Positions 13,264 through 21,256 of a DNA stretch of 64,000 nucleotides are shown here, piece by piece. The notes under the pieces were generated by a model, which was given only the letters and a program-made list of their open reading frames with translations, made no database searches and was not told the DNA's origin. The first letter of the stretch is position 1; each line of letters starts with the position of its first letter. Made by a program: the position numbers and the translations under genes. This DNA comes from a virus, in IMG/VR virus record IMGVR_UViG_3300032242_002454, positions 140,626 to 204,625 of that record; one strand, written 5' to 3'.

Positions 13264-15954
13264 ATGAAGTTGGCAGATAGGACGATTGAGACTCACAGCG
13301 TTGGTGTTGCAAGTAGGAACCAATTCAATATCGCTCAGACGAGCAAGATGTTTAAAATCCTTTCAGACTCTCTTTATTCTGATAAGGTAATGGCAGCAAT
13401 TCGTGAGCTTTCTACTAATGCTTATGATAGTCATATCTCTGCTGGGAATAGGAATCCTTTTAAGGTTACTCTGCCCACCGCTGCTAATCCTACCTTTATG
13501 GTGAGAGATTATGGTACTGGTCTTAGTCAGGCCGATATGGAGGACTTGTATACAACTTATGGTGCCTCAAACAAAAATGATAGCAATGATTTTGTTGGTT
13601 GTCTTGGTCTAGGGTCTAAGAGTCCGTTTGCCTACACCAAGAGCTTCACCACTGCATCATATTACAATGGTAAGAAATATACCTATATTGCAGCAATTGA
13701 TGAGAGTGGTGTTCCTACTCTGAATCTTTTTAATACTGCCGAAACATCTGAGCCTAATGGTCTTGAGATTAGTTTTGCTGTTAAGCAGCATGACTTTCAA
13801 GAGTTCACCGATAAGGCTAAGAGAATTTTCCACTACTTCCGAATGAAACCCATCATTGAGGGTGGTGTTGGTGGTAATCTTATGGATCATAAGTATAGCA
13901 ATACCAATATCGTTATTAGTGGTGAGGGTTGGAGAGTTTGCCGACTCAATAATGATAACAGTTATTTTCCCAGCAATTATCATCGAATTGATAGTGGTAT
14001 CATCGCTATCATGGGAAATATTGCGTATCCTGTTCAAACCGCACAGATTGTTGGTCAAGAAAAGGAAGAAATGCCCGACCATATTCAGAAGTGGAATAGG
14101 GCTTTCCAGAAAGCAGATATTGATTCTTGGAAGAGTTTTGTGGGAGAGATTCTTAACTCTGGTCTTTATCTTGAACTGGATTTTGGTATCGGTGAACTTG
14201 AGATGGACGTTAGCCGCGAAGGTTTGCAGTATACCAAGGATGTAATTAAGGCTCTTCGTAAAAAGACCCAAGAAATTTACATGGAGATGAAGGAAGAATT
14301 CTCCAAGAAAATTCAAGCATCCAAGACCAAGGTAGAAGCAATTACTTCATATTATACTATGAATGAATTGGCTGGCGGCTGGGGTGTTGGTGCCACTTGG
14401 ACTGATCCCAAGGGTAAAGATCATCCGATCAATTCTGGAAATGATTTGGAATATAAAATTCCGGCTGGCAAGAGTCTGTATGTTTTTAACTATAAGACTG
14501 CTGGCTATCGTTCTCGTCGTCAAGTTGCTTTGACAGATAAGATTCATCACGAAACTCTTACTGGTAAAGGTTCTTACTATTGGAATAACCAGAGGAAGAA
14601 AGGCACGATGGCTTTCTTTATCTGTGACGTTAAGGGTGAAGAAACAGCAAAGAAGATCATCACAAAGTATTGCAATAGTAATGATTGTTTTGCCTACTTG
14701 ATGCTTGATACTAAGGACTATACCAAGAGTGGAGAAGGTTTTGATAAGCTGATCGAAGATGTTGGATCTGAAAATCTGCTCAAGGTTTCAGACTACAAAC
14801 ATCTTACTCAAAGTTCTGGCCCAAGAAAGTCTTACAATAGAAATTCTAATGGTAGTGTTAGTGATCAAGACGTATTCTTTATTCATGGCTATGATGATGA
14901 TAGTAAGCAGATTACTAATCCTTATAACGATGCTACTTGTCTAAGAATTCTTTCAGAAGAACAACTGGAAGATTTTCTAGAGCAGGATGAGATAGTGTAC
15001 GTTCCTATGCTTCGATATAAGACTGAGGCTGAATCCGGTCATCCTGAGATTAGTGATATTACCACTACTCTTGGTGATGATAGCTTGAAGTTTATAGTCA
15101 AGGATTTGCTGGGAGATAGTAAGATTTATGCTATCAAAAACGCTTTTGTTAAAAAGCTTCAAAATGATGGGTATAATCTTGTCAGTTTTAATGAATTCTT
15201 TAAGCGTCAGTTGAAGATTGTTGCTCAGAAACATTTTTCAAGTTTGGCTTCTTTCAATGATCTTGTTGAGTTCTGTAAGAAAGAATATGCAAGCGAAGAA
15301 CATAAGAACAACCAATATAGATATTATAATCATGGAACTATGGATAAACAGTTCATGTTTCATATGTTGAATATCTTTGGGTTGAATTATGAAAAGTTTA
15401 TTGGTAGTAAGACTCTGGTTGAGTGCATAGACACTACTATGCTTATGGAATTCTTTGCTAATACTGTTCATGATAATAACTTTAGGATTGAAAGATTTTC
15501 TCAATCAGATTATTTCTCTCATATCTCAAGGTTAATGGACAAGGTTAATATCCGATCAGTAGACAGTAAAGATATTCGTAAGGCTAGTTTGGCTTACAAT
15601 GTCTTGACTAGTCTGATTAGTGGATCACTTTATACTGGATCTAATTCTCATAAAGCTGAAACTTATCTGAAAATTATTAAGGGTGAGTCTAAGGAAAACT
15701 TTAAACTACCAGCAATCTCTAAGATTAGAGAGAGTGTCAGAACTGAACTTGATAAGAACCCTATGCTAAAGTATATTCTTGGTAGTCATCAAGTTACTGG
15801 AACTCTTACTGATCTAAGAGCTAAGAAGAATCCTATTAATCAGCTTGATGAACGTCATTCCTATTATAATAATGATGGTAAGGATTGGATCATGCAGATG
15901 AGCCAAGAGAATATTGACCTATTTAGAATTCAGTTGAGTAGTTTAGTCAAGTAG
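13264..15954 (+). CDS. rIIA: RIIA-like GHKL ATPase
   Basis: This 896-residue protein has an N-terminal GHKL ATPase: ELSTNAYDSH (E48, N52, D55), VRDYGTGLS (D82) and GLGSKSPF. A region like the MutL/Hsp90 transducer domain follows. The C-terminal 500 residues are specific to RIIA-like proteins. In T4, RIIA and RIIB are abundant early membrane-associated proteins that overcome exclusion by lambda RexAB and affect lysis inhibition. The order rIIA then rIIB is kept here, but each gene has its own promoter. The start has TTTGGAG at 13252. Codon use is of the highly expressed class. Confidence 0.88.
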   Translation: MKLADRTIETHSVGVASRNQFNIAQTSKMFKILSDSLYSDKVMAAIRELSTNAYDSHISAGNRNPFKVTLPTAANPTFMVRDYGTGLSQADMEDLYTTYGASNKNDSNDFVGCLGLGSKSPFAYTKSFTTASYYNGKKYTYIAAIDESGVPTLNLFNTAETSEPNGLEISFAVKQHDFQEFTDKAKRIFHYFRMKPIIEGGVGGNLMDHKYSNTNIVISGEGWRVCRLNNDNSYFPSNYHRIDSGIIAIMGNIAYPVQTAQIVGQEKEEMPDHIQKWNRAFQKADIDSWKSFVGEILNSGLYLELDFGIGELEMDVSREGLQYTKDVIKALRKKTQEIYMEMKEEFSKKIQASKTKVEAITSYYTMNELAGGWGVGATWTDPKGKDHPINSGNDLEYKIPAGKSLYVFNYKTAGYRSRRQVALTDKIHHETLTGKGSYYWNNQRKKGTMAFFICDVKGEETAKKIITKYCNSNDCFAYLMLDTKDYTKSGEGFDKLIEDVGSENLLKVSDYKHLTQSSGPRKSYNRNSNGSVSDQDVFFIHGYDDDSKQITNPYNDATCLRILSEEQLEDFLEQDEIVYVPMLRYKTEAESGHPEISDITTTLGDDSLKFIVKDLLGDSKIYAIKNAFVKKLQNDGYNLVSFNEFFKRQLKIVAQKHFSSLASFNDLVEFCKKEYASEEHKNNQYRYYNHGTMDKQFMFHMLNIFGLNYEKFIGSKTLVECIDTTMLMEFFANTVHDNNFRIERFSQSDYFSHISRLMDKVNIRSVDSKDIRKASLAYNVLTSLISGSLYTGSNSHKAETYLKIIKGESKENFKLPAISKIRESVRTELDKNPMLKYILGSHQVTGTLTDLRAKKNPINQLDERHSYYNNDGKDWIMQMSQENIDLFRIQLSSLVK

Positions 15955-15975
15955 TCAGAAATTTCTCAAGACCCC

Positions 15976-16003
15976 TTGACAAGCTTGCCGATTAGTGTAA
16001 AAT
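15976..16003 (+). promoter_or_regulatory. Sigma70-type promoter for rIIB
   Basis: TTGACA (15976-15981), a 16-base spacer with CCGAT, and TAAAAT (15998-16003). The spacer is one base shorter than in the others. The leader shares ATCACAGG with the rIIA leader. Confidence 0.75.
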
Positions 16004-16047
16004 GAGAGTATCACAGGTATCGTAACTAAAAACTAGGAGTTTGGATT

Positions 16048-16941
16048 ATGGCTGTTCCGTTTATGTTTGTGGATGGTAATTTGACGCTGGTTCTTAATAA
16101 TCAGAGTTATCAGGTGTTGCCAGATCATATCAACTATAAGTTGATTCTGGAAAGACTTCCATCTGCTACGGCAGATGAACTACTGGAAGTTGTTGATGTT
16201 CAAAAGGCTGTTGCTACTTTTAGCGATGGTCTTGTGGAGATCAAGAATGGACAGGTTCTCTACGAGGGTGAGGAAGTTCATGGTAGTATCAGTAAGCGTA
16301 TTCTGGAGTTTATGAGTAAGGGATTGCCTTTTCAACCCCTTGTTAATTTCCTGAATAATCTCATGGAAAATCCAAGTATGCAGAGTCAAAAGGAGTTGTA
16401 TGACTTCTTGGAACATGAACATCTTCCCATTACTGAGGATGGTTTCTTCCTCGCTTATAAGGCTGTTCGTTCAGACTTTAAGGATAAGTATAGGGGAGTT
16501 TTTGACAATAGAGTTGGTAAGGTCTGTGAAATGCAAAGAGCAAAGGTTGATGATGATCGTGGTCGTGGTTGCTCTAATGGACTTCATGCTGGTGCATTGA
16601 ATTATGTTGCCAACTATGGAAGTCTTGAGTCTGGAGACAAGATTGTTATTGTCAAGATTAATCCCAAGGATGTTGTGAGCGTTCCTAGTGACTGCAATTA
16701 TGAAAAGCTTCGCACTTGTCGCTATGAAGTAGTTGGACAGTATGAGGGTGAATTGCTCAAGCCTCTCTACAAGGCCGATTTTAGTCAGGATGATTACGAG
16801 GACGATGAGGATGATTATCTGAATGACTATGATGAGAGCTATTGGGATCAGTTTGATGATGAAGATGAAGATGAGGACGATGATCTTGTTGGTGATGAAG
16901 ATGATTCAGATTTTGATAATGGACTCTACGGAACTCATTGA
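16048..16941 (+). CDS. rIIB: RIIB-like protein with acidic tail
   Basis: This 297-residue protein has the RIIB core: ISKRILEFMSKGLPFQPLVNF, HLPITEDGFFLAYKAVRSDF, and CSNGLHAGALNYVANYG followed by IVKINPKDVVSVPSDCNYEKL. Residues from about 245 onward are almost entirely Asp, Glu and aromatic residues, an extension not typical of T4 RIIB. RIIB acts with RIIA in exclusion escape. ATG 16048 follows CTAGGAG. Confidence 0.88.
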   Translation: MAVPFMFVDGNLTLVLNNQSYQVLPDHINYKLILERLPSATADELLEVVDVQKAVATFSDGLVEIKNGQVLYEGEEVHGSISKRILEFMSKGLPFQPLVNFLNNLMENPSMQSQKELYDFLEHEHLPITEDGFFLAYKAVRSDFKDKYRGVFDNRVGKVCEMQRAKVDDDRGRGCSNGLHAGALNYVANYGSLESGDKIVIVKINPKDVVSVPSDCNYEKLRTCRYEVVGQYEGELLKPLYKADFSQDDYEDDEDDYLNDYDESYWDQFDDEDEDEDDDLVGDEDDSDFDNGLYGTH

Positions 16942-16953
16942 AATTAATTAGTT

Positions 16954-17036
16954 AAGGTGGTGTTTGGTAACTTGTAAGGTAGCACCTATATAGTTTCTGC
17001 TATCGTGCAATAACGGTTCGATTCCGTTACCATCTT
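16954..17036 (+). ncRNA. tRNA-like element without a normal anticodon arm
   Basis: The 3' half looks like a tRNA: T stem AACGG/CCGTT (17012-17016/17024-17028) around TTCGATT, then ACCATCT, which pairs with AGGTGGT at 16955-16961 (one G-U). The 50 bases between do not form a standard D and anticodon arm. Instead GCAC/GTGC and ATAG/CTAT stack as one long hairpin, with a six-base TTTCTG loop. It may be a decayed tRNA or a tRNA-like structure. It lies between rIIB and the primase-like gene. Confidence 0.45.
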
Positions 17037-17114
17037 TTAGATATTGCTCTTGATAATGATGTTCATTATCCCAATATCAAAAATGTAGGTAGGAAGTTGG
17101 AAAAAGGAAAACAA

Positions 17115-18275
17115 ATGTTTAGTGATACTTTGGCTTTTAATCCATTCGATAAGACTCATAGTGCTATTGGAACAAGAGATCAAATTACTTTGAGGAATAA
17201 GTTTTTTGATTCTTTTGGTGGTCAGCAGATTTTCTGTTACAACGGTGATCCTCGTAAGAAGATCAGTAGTATGAATCATACGGATCATCTTACCACTGTT
17301 GCTATTGCTAATGATAGTCAAGGTGCTGATGCTTACTTCTATGTTAATGGTGGACGTAAACAATATGCTATTAGTAGAATTCGTGCTTGTTTTGTTGATA
17401 TGGATGCTGGGCGAGATGATCAGGGTAGCTATTTAAAGCCTAGCATTGTTATGCAAAAGAAGCGGGAGTTCTTAAATAAGATCAATAACTTTCCAGTAAA
17501 ACCAAGCTGGGTTGTTGATACTCGTAATGGCTATCAGTGCTATTGGATTCTAAACCAAAACAATATAAATCCTCACAAGACTTATTGGAATGGTATTCAA
17601 AAGAAACTTGTGAACCATTTTGGTGGTGATGCCAGAGCTATCAAAATCAATCAGATTTATAGAATCCCTTATACTTGGTGGAGGAAGGGTTGGGAAGGAA
17701 AGCAACCTTATTTTACCAGTATTTTGTCGGGATCGACTGGTGACTGGGTAAATATTGAACAACTTAAAGAAGCTCTTGATGGCGTTTCTGCTGTGGTCAA
17801 TGTTATTGCAAATAAGACTAGTGATGAATGGTTTAAGGAATATGCTAAGGCTTATAAGAGGTCTGATGTTACTGGAGTTCCAGTATCAGTCAATGTTGCT
17901 GCAACTATTGCTGATCAGATGAAGTCTCTTAACCTTAAGAACAGCACTGTATTCTGTAATACATATACCAATAGTACAGATGATATCAAGAATAAGTATG
18001 TATATTCTGGTCATGGTGTTTTCAATAAGGCTTATGGTGATCCTACTCCAGTATCTCCTGTGGTTGAGGACGATACAGATTCTCTTGAGACGCTTCCTGC
18101 TGACGCTGGGGGCGAGGATTTAGATCTTGACGGTTCCCAGACCAAGCTTTTAAAGACGGTTGTGGAGTTCCTTAATCAAGTCTCAACGCCGCTCTACTTT
18201 AGCAACAATAGATTCTTGTCTAACTCTGCTAAAGACCTTGCTTCTCAAATTAGTGACAAGTTTTGTATAGGGTGA
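17115..18275 (+). CDS. Primase-like (PrimPol/RepB-type) protein
   Basis: This 386-residue protein is read from ATG 17115 with AAAGGA before it; an upstream in-frame TTG at 17097 is less likely. It shows an archaeo-eukaryotic primase-like pattern: ACFVDMDAG (metal-binding Asp pair near residues 94-97), PSWVVDTRNGYQCYWIL, then HFGGDARAIKINQIYRIPY. Such domains make primers for DNA replication. The C-terminal 130 residues include an acidic linker and no helicase motif. A DnaB-type helicase is encoded separately at 63045. The family call is from motifs only. Confidence 0.6.
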   Translation: MFSDTLAFNPFDKTHSAIGTRDQITLRNKFFDSFGGQQIFCYNGDPRKKISSMNHTDHLTTVAIANDSQGADAYFYVNGGRKQYAISRIRACFVDMDAGRDDQGSYLKPSIVMQKKREFLNKINNFPVKPSWVVDTRNGYQCYWILNQNNINPHKTYWNGIQKKLVNHFGGDARAIKINQIYRIPYTWWRKGWEGKQPYFTSILSGSTGDWVNIEQLKEALDGVSAVVNVIANKTSDEWFKEYAKAYKRSDVTGVPVSVNVAATIADQMKSLNLKNSTVFCNTYTNSTDDIKNKYVYSGHGVFNKAYGDPTPVSPVVEDDTDSLETLPADAGGEDLDLDGSQTKLLKTVVEFLNQVSTPLYFSNNRFLSNSAKDLASQISDKFCIG

Positions 18276-18282
18276 GGGTTTT

Positions 18283-18696
18283 ATGGGACAACAAGATGAA
18301 GATTACAACTACGATGATGACTATGAAGATAGTCAGGATAATTTAGACAGTCAGCATAAAAATTATTTCAAGTTTGATCCTAGTGCATGGGATGCTTGGG
18401 GTAAAATGCTATACGAAGCTCTAAATGACATAGTTGAATATCCTTCTAATGTTTGGTATATTGGACATGGATTCGATAAAGGTTCGTTACCTGTGAATGA
18501 TTACTTCTCCAAATCAGGGAACTTTAAAAACTCCCTGTTTTTGGGGAACAATCATTATAAAGAACCAGTCTATAAAACCAAATACTTTATACATAACAAG
18601 TTAGATGTGGCGTATAGAAATCACTTAGTATCACACGCGGTTCATTTTCTTTCGCAACCAAACTATTATATGGGTATGTTCGACATACTTAATTAG
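18283..18696 (+). CDS. Unknown protein with acidic N terminus
   Basis: This 137-residue protein begins with an Asp/Glu/Tyr-rich stretch (residues 2-30) and has a folded part with FDPSAWDAWGKMLYEAL and FIHNKLDVAYRNHLV. The start has GGGTTTT upstream. The family is unknown. It may partner the primase-like gene seven bases upstream. Confidence 0.55.
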   Translation: MGQQDEDYNYDDDYEDSQDNLDSQHKNYFKFDPSAWDAWGKMLYEALNDIVEYPSNVWYIGHGFDKGSLPVNDYFSKSGNFKNSLFLGNNHYKEPVYKTKYFIHNKLDVAYRNHLVSHAVHFLSQPNYYMGMFDILN

Positions 18697-18705
18697 AGGA
18701 CAAGG

Positions 18706-18957
18706 ATGTTACCAGCAGCACTATTGTATGTGGCTATGTTCTTCAGTTCATTAACTGAAACTCCTTTTGTTGCATATGATCTAGCAACTCATATGAGCAA
18801 AGCACAAAGAGTAGAATGGACAAAAATGACAGATGATGATAATAATGTTAGGTTCACTATTACATTTTATAAGATGCCTATATTGGCAGAGCTAGGTTTT
18901 GAAAGAACTTTTGTGGATAAACACAATAACTGTCAAACGGAGCTTAATAAAAAATAA
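18706..18957 (+). CDS. Small protein with hydrophobic N terminus
   Basis: This 83-residue protein has a hydrophobic start (MLPAALLYVAMFFSSL) that could be an uncleaved signal or anchor. A beta-rich part follows with NNVRFTITFYKM. It begins after GAGGACAAGG and overlaps the next start by one base. Confidence 0.5.
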   Translation: MLPAALLYVAMFFSSLTETPFVAYDLATHMSKAQRVEWTKMTDDDNNVRFTITFYKMPILAELGFERTFVDKHNNCQTELNKK

Positions 18958-19193
18958 TGAACACATATTTTGAAATTTATTTTAATGAATCATCAGTCAG
19001 CAAAGTGTGCGACGCAATGGCTGAAGTTATAATCTTTATTGAAAATTGCACCAATCAAGATAGACGCATACCTGTCAAGATAGTAGAAAAAGATAAGAAA
19101 ACAGATAGGATCGTAGTGGTGTACAAACCCGTCCTGTCTGCTAAACTGGAATGGGTCAGCATCCCAAAGTACGAAGGGGAAACAATAGTATAA
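18957..19193 (+). CDS. Unknown 78-residue protein
   Basis: It starts in TAATGA overlap with the previous gene. The sequence has alternating helix and strand (VCDAMAEVIIFIENC, then RIVVVYKPVL). The stop overlaps the next start (TAATG), which suggests coupled translation through 18706-19627. Function unknown. Confidence 0.55.
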   Translation: MNTYFEIYFNESSVSKVCDAMAEVIIFIENCTNQDRRIPVKIVEKDKKTDRIVVVYKPVLSAKLEWVSIPKYEGETIV

Positions 19194-19627
19194 TGAAGAA
19201 CGAAAAATGGTTTTTTATAAGTAACTTTGAAGAATTTGTTGACCACTCAAGAGCTTTAGTTTTTAATTTATTTGGACAAGTTAATGAGATAGCCGCAGAT
19301 TCTTTAACTGCTTCTTTATCAACAATGAGTAAAGAAGAAATAGAAGAAATGGATACTACTCTTAGTCATGAAGAAGCGTCAGTTATAGTAAAGAATCATG
19401 CTAGAAAACAAATCAATAGAAATACTAAAGAAATTAGATATTCATTGACAGATAAAATTTTAGAAGAAATTATTGAAGATCTGAATGGAAGAATGGTTAG
19501 TAATATTTTGAATACCTTGGTTAACAAGGGAGTTTTGGATAGTGGATACGACAGTGAAAAAAACGATTTCATTTTTTGGGTGAAAGAAGATGCCAACAAT
19601 CAAAAAGAAACTCCTGAGACCGATTGA
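19193..19627 (+). CDS. Distant paralogue of the 193/554 family
   Basis: This 144-residue protein is read from ATG 19193 (TAATG overlap). The C-terminal region MVSNILNTLVNKGVLDSGYD then SEKNDFIFWV matches the pattern in the proteins at 193 and 554 (LSKLAAKG, DDE-x-NE-x-x-FW). The N-terminal 90 residues are longer and helical. It is a third, divergent family member. Function unknown. Confidence 0.6.
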   Translation: MKNEKWFFISNFEEFVDHSRALVFNLFGQVNEIAADSLTASLSTMSKEEIEEMDTTLSHEEASVIVKNHARKQINRNTKEIRYSLTDKILEEIIEDLNGRMVSNILNTLVNKGVLDSGYDSEKNDFIFWVKEDANNQKETPETD

Positions 19628-20018
19628 TCAAGATATTCATTTCAAATATAGATGTTATGAATGTTCTTTAGATCATTGGTTATCAATTAGGGAAACTCAA
19701 ACAAAGGGTTTTAAAATAGTATGTGATTGTGGACAAATCCTAAAGGTAAAACTTATAGAAAAAATTGAGATAGTTTATCAGAAAGTTATCAAGAAAGAAA
19801 TTCCTCCTGAGCCAGATAAGCCAGAAGAATTACCAAAAAAATCAGAAACTATTCCAATAGATTTACTGTCACAATGTTGTACAATATTACTTGGTTATGG
19901 GTTTGATATTACTGAAGGTGAAGACTTAATAGTATCAACTTTTAATGAAAACCCTACTTATATTTGTGTAGATTTAATAAAACAAGCTTTGAAAAAATTT
20001 GGAGAAAAGAATGGCTAA
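19590..20018 (+). CDS. Zinc-ribbon protein with possible RuvA-III-like C terminus
   Basis: This 142-residue protein has an N-terminal zinc ribbon (YRCYECSLDHW with IVCDCGQI, about residues 20-50), a Pro/Glu-rich linker (PEPDKPEELPKK), and a small helical C-terminal domain, LLSQCCTILLGYGFDITEGE. This resembles the RuvA domain III helix pattern (x-LLGY-x-x-x-E). It directly precedes and overlaps ruvB, whose bacterial product is driven by RuvA domain III. An adaptor role for RuvB is an inference and needs a structure comparison. Confidence 0.5.
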   Translation: MPTIKKKLLRPIDQDIHFKYRCYECSLDHWLSIRETQTKGFKIVCDCGQILKVKLIEKIEIVYQKVIKKEIPPEPDKPEELPKKSETIPIDLLSQCCTILLGYGFDITEGEDLIVSTFNENPTYICVDLIKQALKKFGEKNG

Positions 20019-20928
20019 TGCAATCAGACCTACTCGTTTTAGTGAAATTATTGGACAATCAGAAGTTGTCACCAGACTCAACATCGTGGTTGCCGGTTGT
20101 AAAAACTCTGGTGGTGTGATGCCTCATCTTTTAATAGACGGCCCACCGGGGCTAGGAAAGACCACCATAGCGAGTGCTATAGCTACTGAGATGGGAGTGA
20201 ACCTATATACCATCAATGCGGCGACTATCCGTGGTATTAAAAATATTTTGCCATACATCATGGGTATGGAAAAAAAATCTGTTCTTTTTATTGATGAAAT
20301 TCATCGCCTGCCAAAAATTGTGGAAGAATTTCTCTATCCAGTAATGGAAGATTTTGTTCTTAATATTACTGTCAAAGATGAACAGGATAAAGAAAAGCCA
20401 GAAACCATTGAGTTGCCAATATTCACTTTAGTTGGAGCAACAACCAGCGGAGGATCTTTGAGTCAGCCATTTTATGATAGATTTCAAATCAAGGAACATT
20501 TGTCATTCTATAGTGAAAGTGATCTAGCTAAACTAGCAGGGTTAAATGCGCAAAAGCTCGGACTAATGATAAGCGATGATGATCTGGTTGAAATTGCCAA
20601 AAGAAGTAAAGGTACTCCAAGAATCTTAAATGGTAGGTTGCAATGGTATAAGAATTGTATAGCCTATTATACAGAGAAAAAAATGAGTGTGGATGAGATC
20701 TTTAATAGTCAGGGTATTGATAAGGACGGTTTGGATGTGTATGATAAGATGTATCTGAAGGTTCTTGCTAAGTCTAAGGGTGCTGGATTAGGTCTAAAGA
20801 GTATTTCTGCTTTAACTGGAATTGCTATGGATACTATTGAGAATAGCATTGAACCATATCTAGTACGAAAAGGTTTTGCCATAAGAACCCAAAAGGGACG
20901 AGTGATAGGCTCATATAAACATGAATGA
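20011..20928 (+). CDS. ruvB: RuvB-like Holliday junction branch-migration ATPase
   Basis: This 305-residue protein is a nearly full-length RuvB. It has RPTRFSEIIGQ at the start, Walker A GPPGLGKTT (residues 44-52), Walker B LFIDEIHRL, VEEFLYPVMEDF, sensor GATTSGG, arginine finger FYDRFQI, sensor 2 RSKGTPRI and a C-terminal winged helix with PYLVRKGFAIRTQKGR. RuvB hexamers pump DNA through four-way junctions. I chose ATG 20011 (MANAIRP), which has GGAGAAAAG before it. Known bacterial RuvB is about 335 residues. A phage copy implies its own branch migration, working with the endonuclease VII-like resolvase and the RecA-like protein. Confidence 0.93.
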   Translation: MANAIRPTRFSEIIGQSEVVTRLNIVVAGCKNSGGVMPHLLIDGPPGLGKTTIASAIATEMGVNLYTINAATIRGIKNILPYIMGMEKKSVLFIDEIHRLPKIVEEFLYPVMEDFVLNITVKDEQDKEKPETIELPIFTLVGATTSGGSLSQPFYDRFQIKEHLSFYSESDLAKLAGLNAQKLGLMISDDDLVEIAKRSKGTPRILNGRLQWYKNCIAYYTEKKMSVDEIFNSQGIDKDGLDVYDKMYLKVLAKSKGAGLGLKSISALTGIAMDTIENSIEPYLVRKGFAIRTQKGRVIGSYKHE

Positions 20929-21253
20929 AATATCAGTATCAATAAACTTACCCACCATTATTTTCTTCTCAAGCACACTCCTAATCTTAGGGGTGTGTTT
21001 GTTTTTAATCGGCTATTTTGTTGGTAAGCAGTCTAGTGCTGGTGTATGTAATACTGTTGGTTATACAAAACCCACGAGCTTTTTTCAAGAACAGAAAAAG
21101 GATAAAACAGTTGTCTCTATTGATGACACTAAATATGTGGTTGATATTAAGACATCTGAAATGGAAAAAAAATATGAATCTTTGGGCGAAATAAAAGAAT
21201 CTGAAGAAGATATAATCAGTTCTATAAATAAACTTAAAAATATGAAAAGGTGA
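20921..21253 (+). CDS. Single-pass membrane protein
   Basis: This 110-residue protein has one strong membrane span (residues 11-33, IIFFSSTLLILGVCLFLIGYF) with a long basic and acidic cytoplasmic tail (KKYESLGEIKESEED). It overlaps ruvB by eight bases and precedes the actin-like gene by three. It might anchor the actin-like protein, as some phage filament systems use membrane partners, but this is inference. Confidence 0.6.
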   Translation: MNEISVSINLPTIIFFSSTLLILGVCLFLIGYFVGKQSSAGVCNTVGYTKPTSFFQEQKKDKTVVSIDDTKYVVDIKTSEMEKKYESLGEIKESEEDIISSINKLKNMKR

Positions 21254-21256
21254 AAT

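Noticed and set aside
13856-14245. 129-residue + strand ORF in another frame of rIIA
   Set aside because: It is hydrophobic by frame shift only and lacks a ribosome site; rIIA is the real gene.
13657-14316. 219-residue minus-strand ORF within rIIA
   Set aside because: It is fully inside rIIA on the other strand, has no ribosome site or domain, and reflects the codon bias of rIIA.
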